This document shows positions 6,105 to 7,047 of a DNA stretch of 7,047 nucleotides, in pieces (the stretch's first letter is position 1; each line of letters starts with the position of its first letter). This stretch comes from Spongiibacteraceae bacterium. Its GTDB lineage: Bacteria; Pseudomonadota; Gammaproteobacteria; Pseudomonadales; PIVM01. The translations under genes and the position numbers were made by a program. Where the stretch lies: assembly GCA_030618505.1 (NCBI GenBank), contig JAUXDF010000171.1, forward strand, positions 1 to 7,047, in the 5' to 3' direction. The notes under the pieces are model-generated. The model made no database searches. It was not told where the DNA came from and was given only the letters and a program-made list of their open reading frames with translations.

Positions 6105-6491
6105 ATGCACCTGCCAACCGTTAAAACTGATATACAAATCCGCTTTGCTGATTTGGACCCTCTGGGCCACGTATCCAACAATGCCTACAGTGAATATTTT
6201 GAAGTCGGTCGTGTCCACTGGTTAAGCGAAATAGAAGGCGAGCGCCCCTATGTGGTAGTGGCGCACCTGAGTGTCGATTTTATTAAGGAAGTCACCCTAA
6301 AAGACCAAATCCATGTCATTACCGCCTGTATCAAAAAAGGCAACAAGAGTTTAGAGCTGAGCCAAAACCTTTATGCCAATGGCGAATGTGTTAGCAAGTC
6401 CCGTGTGACTATCGTCGGCTTTGATACAAATAGCAGAAAATCACTTGAGTTGCTCAAAGGCTGGCAAGTTTCCATTAACGACCAAGAATAG
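6105..6491 (+). CDS. Acyl-CoA thioesterase of the 4HBT/FadM (hotdog fold) family
   Basis: The protein has 128 residues, close to YbgC and FadM (about 132-134). The diagnostic active-site segment is at 13-33: RFADLDPLGHVSNNAYSEYFE, matching the D-x-D-x-x-GH-V-x-N pattern with D16, D18 and H22. The remainder alternates strands as expected for one hotdog domain, including VDFIKEV (57-63), and ends in a short polar tail. The family hydrolyses acyl-CoA thioesters as homotetramers in the cytoplasm; chain-length or aromatic preference cannot be read from sequence. ATG 6105 is the only start consistent with the fold, yet no Shine-Dalgarno lies before it, so expression may be low or use another initiation mode. 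The gene is single, divergent from the hydrolase and convergent with the receiver-domain gene. Confidence 0.88.
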   Translation: MHLPTVKTDIQIRFADLDPLGHVSNNAYSEYFEVGRVHWLSEIEGERPYVVVAHLSVDFIKEVTLKDQIHVITACIKKGNKSLELSQNLYANGECVSKSRVTIVGFDTNSRKSLELLKGWQVSINDQE

Positions 6492-6512
6492 CGCCGCTAG
6501 ATTTCAGCGCTA
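6489..6512 (+). other. Weak inverted repeat at the thioesterase 3' end
   Basis: TAGCGC (6489-6494, including the stop codon) and GCGCTA (6507-6512) form a 6-bp stem with a 12-nt loop, followed by AAAGAAAAG rather than a T-run. An alternative pairing, CCGCT (6494-6498) with AGCGG (6519-6523), also exists. It is not a convincing intrinsic terminator. Confidence 0.25.
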
Positions 6513-6550
6513 AAGAAAAGCGGTAAGCATGGAGGATATTGAAAATGAAC

Positions 6551-6582
6551 AAAAAAACACGATCTTAAATCAGACAGTTCGT
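6551..6582 (-). terminator. Possible weak intrinsic terminator after the receiver-domain gene
   Basis: On the minus strand, shortly after the stop at 6589, a short stem (6577-6582 with 6559-6564, one mismatch, 12-nt loop) is followed by GTTTTTTTG with seven T residues (6551-6557). The T-run is good but the stem is weak, so this is tentative. Confidence 0.3.
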
Positions 6583-6588
6583 AATGTT

Positions 6589-7047
6589 CTATATTCCCCG
6601 CTCCATATGCCACTTTTTAAAAATATTTACTAAAGTATCAATTGCAATCGGTTTGGCTATACAGCCGTCCATACCCGCCGCATAGCAACGATCAACATAT
6701 TCCTGCACGGCATGAGCCGTCAGTGCATAAATACTAATTTGGCTTATTCCCCGGCTTTTTTCCAGCAAACGGATTTCCTTTGTCGCTTCGAACCCATCCA
6801 TTTCAGGCATTTCGCAATCCATCAGAATGAAGCTAAAACATTCTTCAGGGTTGTTCAGTGATGCGGTATAGCGCTCAAGCGTTTTTTTACCATCGGGTGC
6901 GATCACAAAATCCAGCCCCAGGTGTTTAAGCATGGCAGCCATAACCTGTTGATTAACTGGATTATCCTCCGCCACCAGAATACTCATACCGCGACCACAG
7001 AACATCCCACTATTATTATCACTGCTCTTTTTGACTTCACTGTCTTT
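6589..7047 (-). CDS. C-terminal response-regulator receiver domain of a larger protein, probably a hybrid sensor histidine kinase (cut by the window edge)
   Basis: The frame stays open to position 7047 without a stop, giving 152 residues. The first 20 or so (KDSEVKKSSDNNSG followed by MFCGRG) look like a polar inter-domain linker. A complete REC domain follows: ILVAEDNPVNQ with the acidic pair E27/D28, ILMDCEMPEMDG with the phospho-acceptor Asp77, the switch Thr110 in YALTA, and Lys132 in IAKP (numbering from the window edge). The VAEDNPVNQ signature and the ending soon after the last helix are typical of receivers at the C-terminus of hybrid histidine kinases, where they take phosphate from the kinase core and pass it to an Hpt domain. 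No kinase or output domain is visible, so the kinase is inference. An ATG at 7005 could start a free-standing 138-residue receiver, but it lacks a Shine-Dalgarno and the frame continues upstream. Confidence 0.82.
   Translation of the reverse strand, partial: KDSEVKKSSDNNSGMFCGRGMSILVAEDNPVNQQVMAAMLKHLGLDFVIAPDGKKTLERYTASLNNPEECFSFILMDCEMPEMDGFEATKEIRLLEKSRGISQISIYALTAHAVQEYVDRCYAAGMDGCIAKPIAIDTLVNIFKKWHMERGI

Noticed and set aside
6529..6633. Small plus-strand frame of about 34 codons starting ATGGAGGATATT, and a 7-codon frame MNKKTRS preceded by GGAGG
   Set aside because: Both are very short; the first overlaps the 3' end of the receiver-domain gene on the other strand, and neither shows a recognisable peptide. 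Kept only as a note because of the GGAGG at 6531-6535.

Overview
The window looks like a stretch of a gammaproteobacterial chromosome with moderate GC content. The gene types (a tamA-tamB pair, a pseudomonad-like RraA protein, a coniferyl-aldehyde-type dehydrogenase, a hotdog thioesterase and a hybrid-kinase-type receiver domain) suggest a free-living, possibly marine, heterotroph. The placement is inferred from protein resemblance and was not tested by a search.

Layout. (1) Positions 1-3123 are all on the minus strand: rraA (2644-3123), then a palindromic MITE-like repeat (2491-2636), then tamA (to 730), then tamB, which starts at 733 and runs off the left edge. tamA and tamB overlap by 4 bp (ATGA) and encode the two halves of the outer-membrane/inner-membrane TAM machine. 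(2) Positions 3124-3370 form a divergent intergenic region with a candidate promoter on each strand and a short palindrome. (3) An aldehyde dehydrogenase (3371-4819, plus) converges on an alpha/beta hydrolase (4830-5903, minus). The two stop codons are 10 bp apart and an inverted repeat spans the junction. (4) Positions 5904-6104 form a second divergent region, followed by a small thioesterase of the 4HBT/FadM type (6105-6491, plus). (5) On the right, the C-terminal receiver domain of a larger minus-strand protein, probably a hybrid sensor kinase, enters from beyond the window edge.

How the genes relate. TamA and TamB work together in the cell envelope. The dehydrogenase, hydrolase and thioesterase are all acyl/aldehyde-handling enzymes, but they sit in separate transcription units, so a shared pathway is only a possibility. 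I see no phage, CRISPR, toxin-antitoxin, tRNA or rRNA features.

The most unusual feature is the 5' end of tamA. The repeat element lies directly against the gene, and every usable in-frame start codon before the signal peptide, together with the only good Shine-Dalgarno sequence, lies inside the element. The element therefore appears to supply translation initiation and about 19 extra N-terminal residues. I found no convincing undescribed multi-gene system; most of the window is ordinary core and accessory metabolism.
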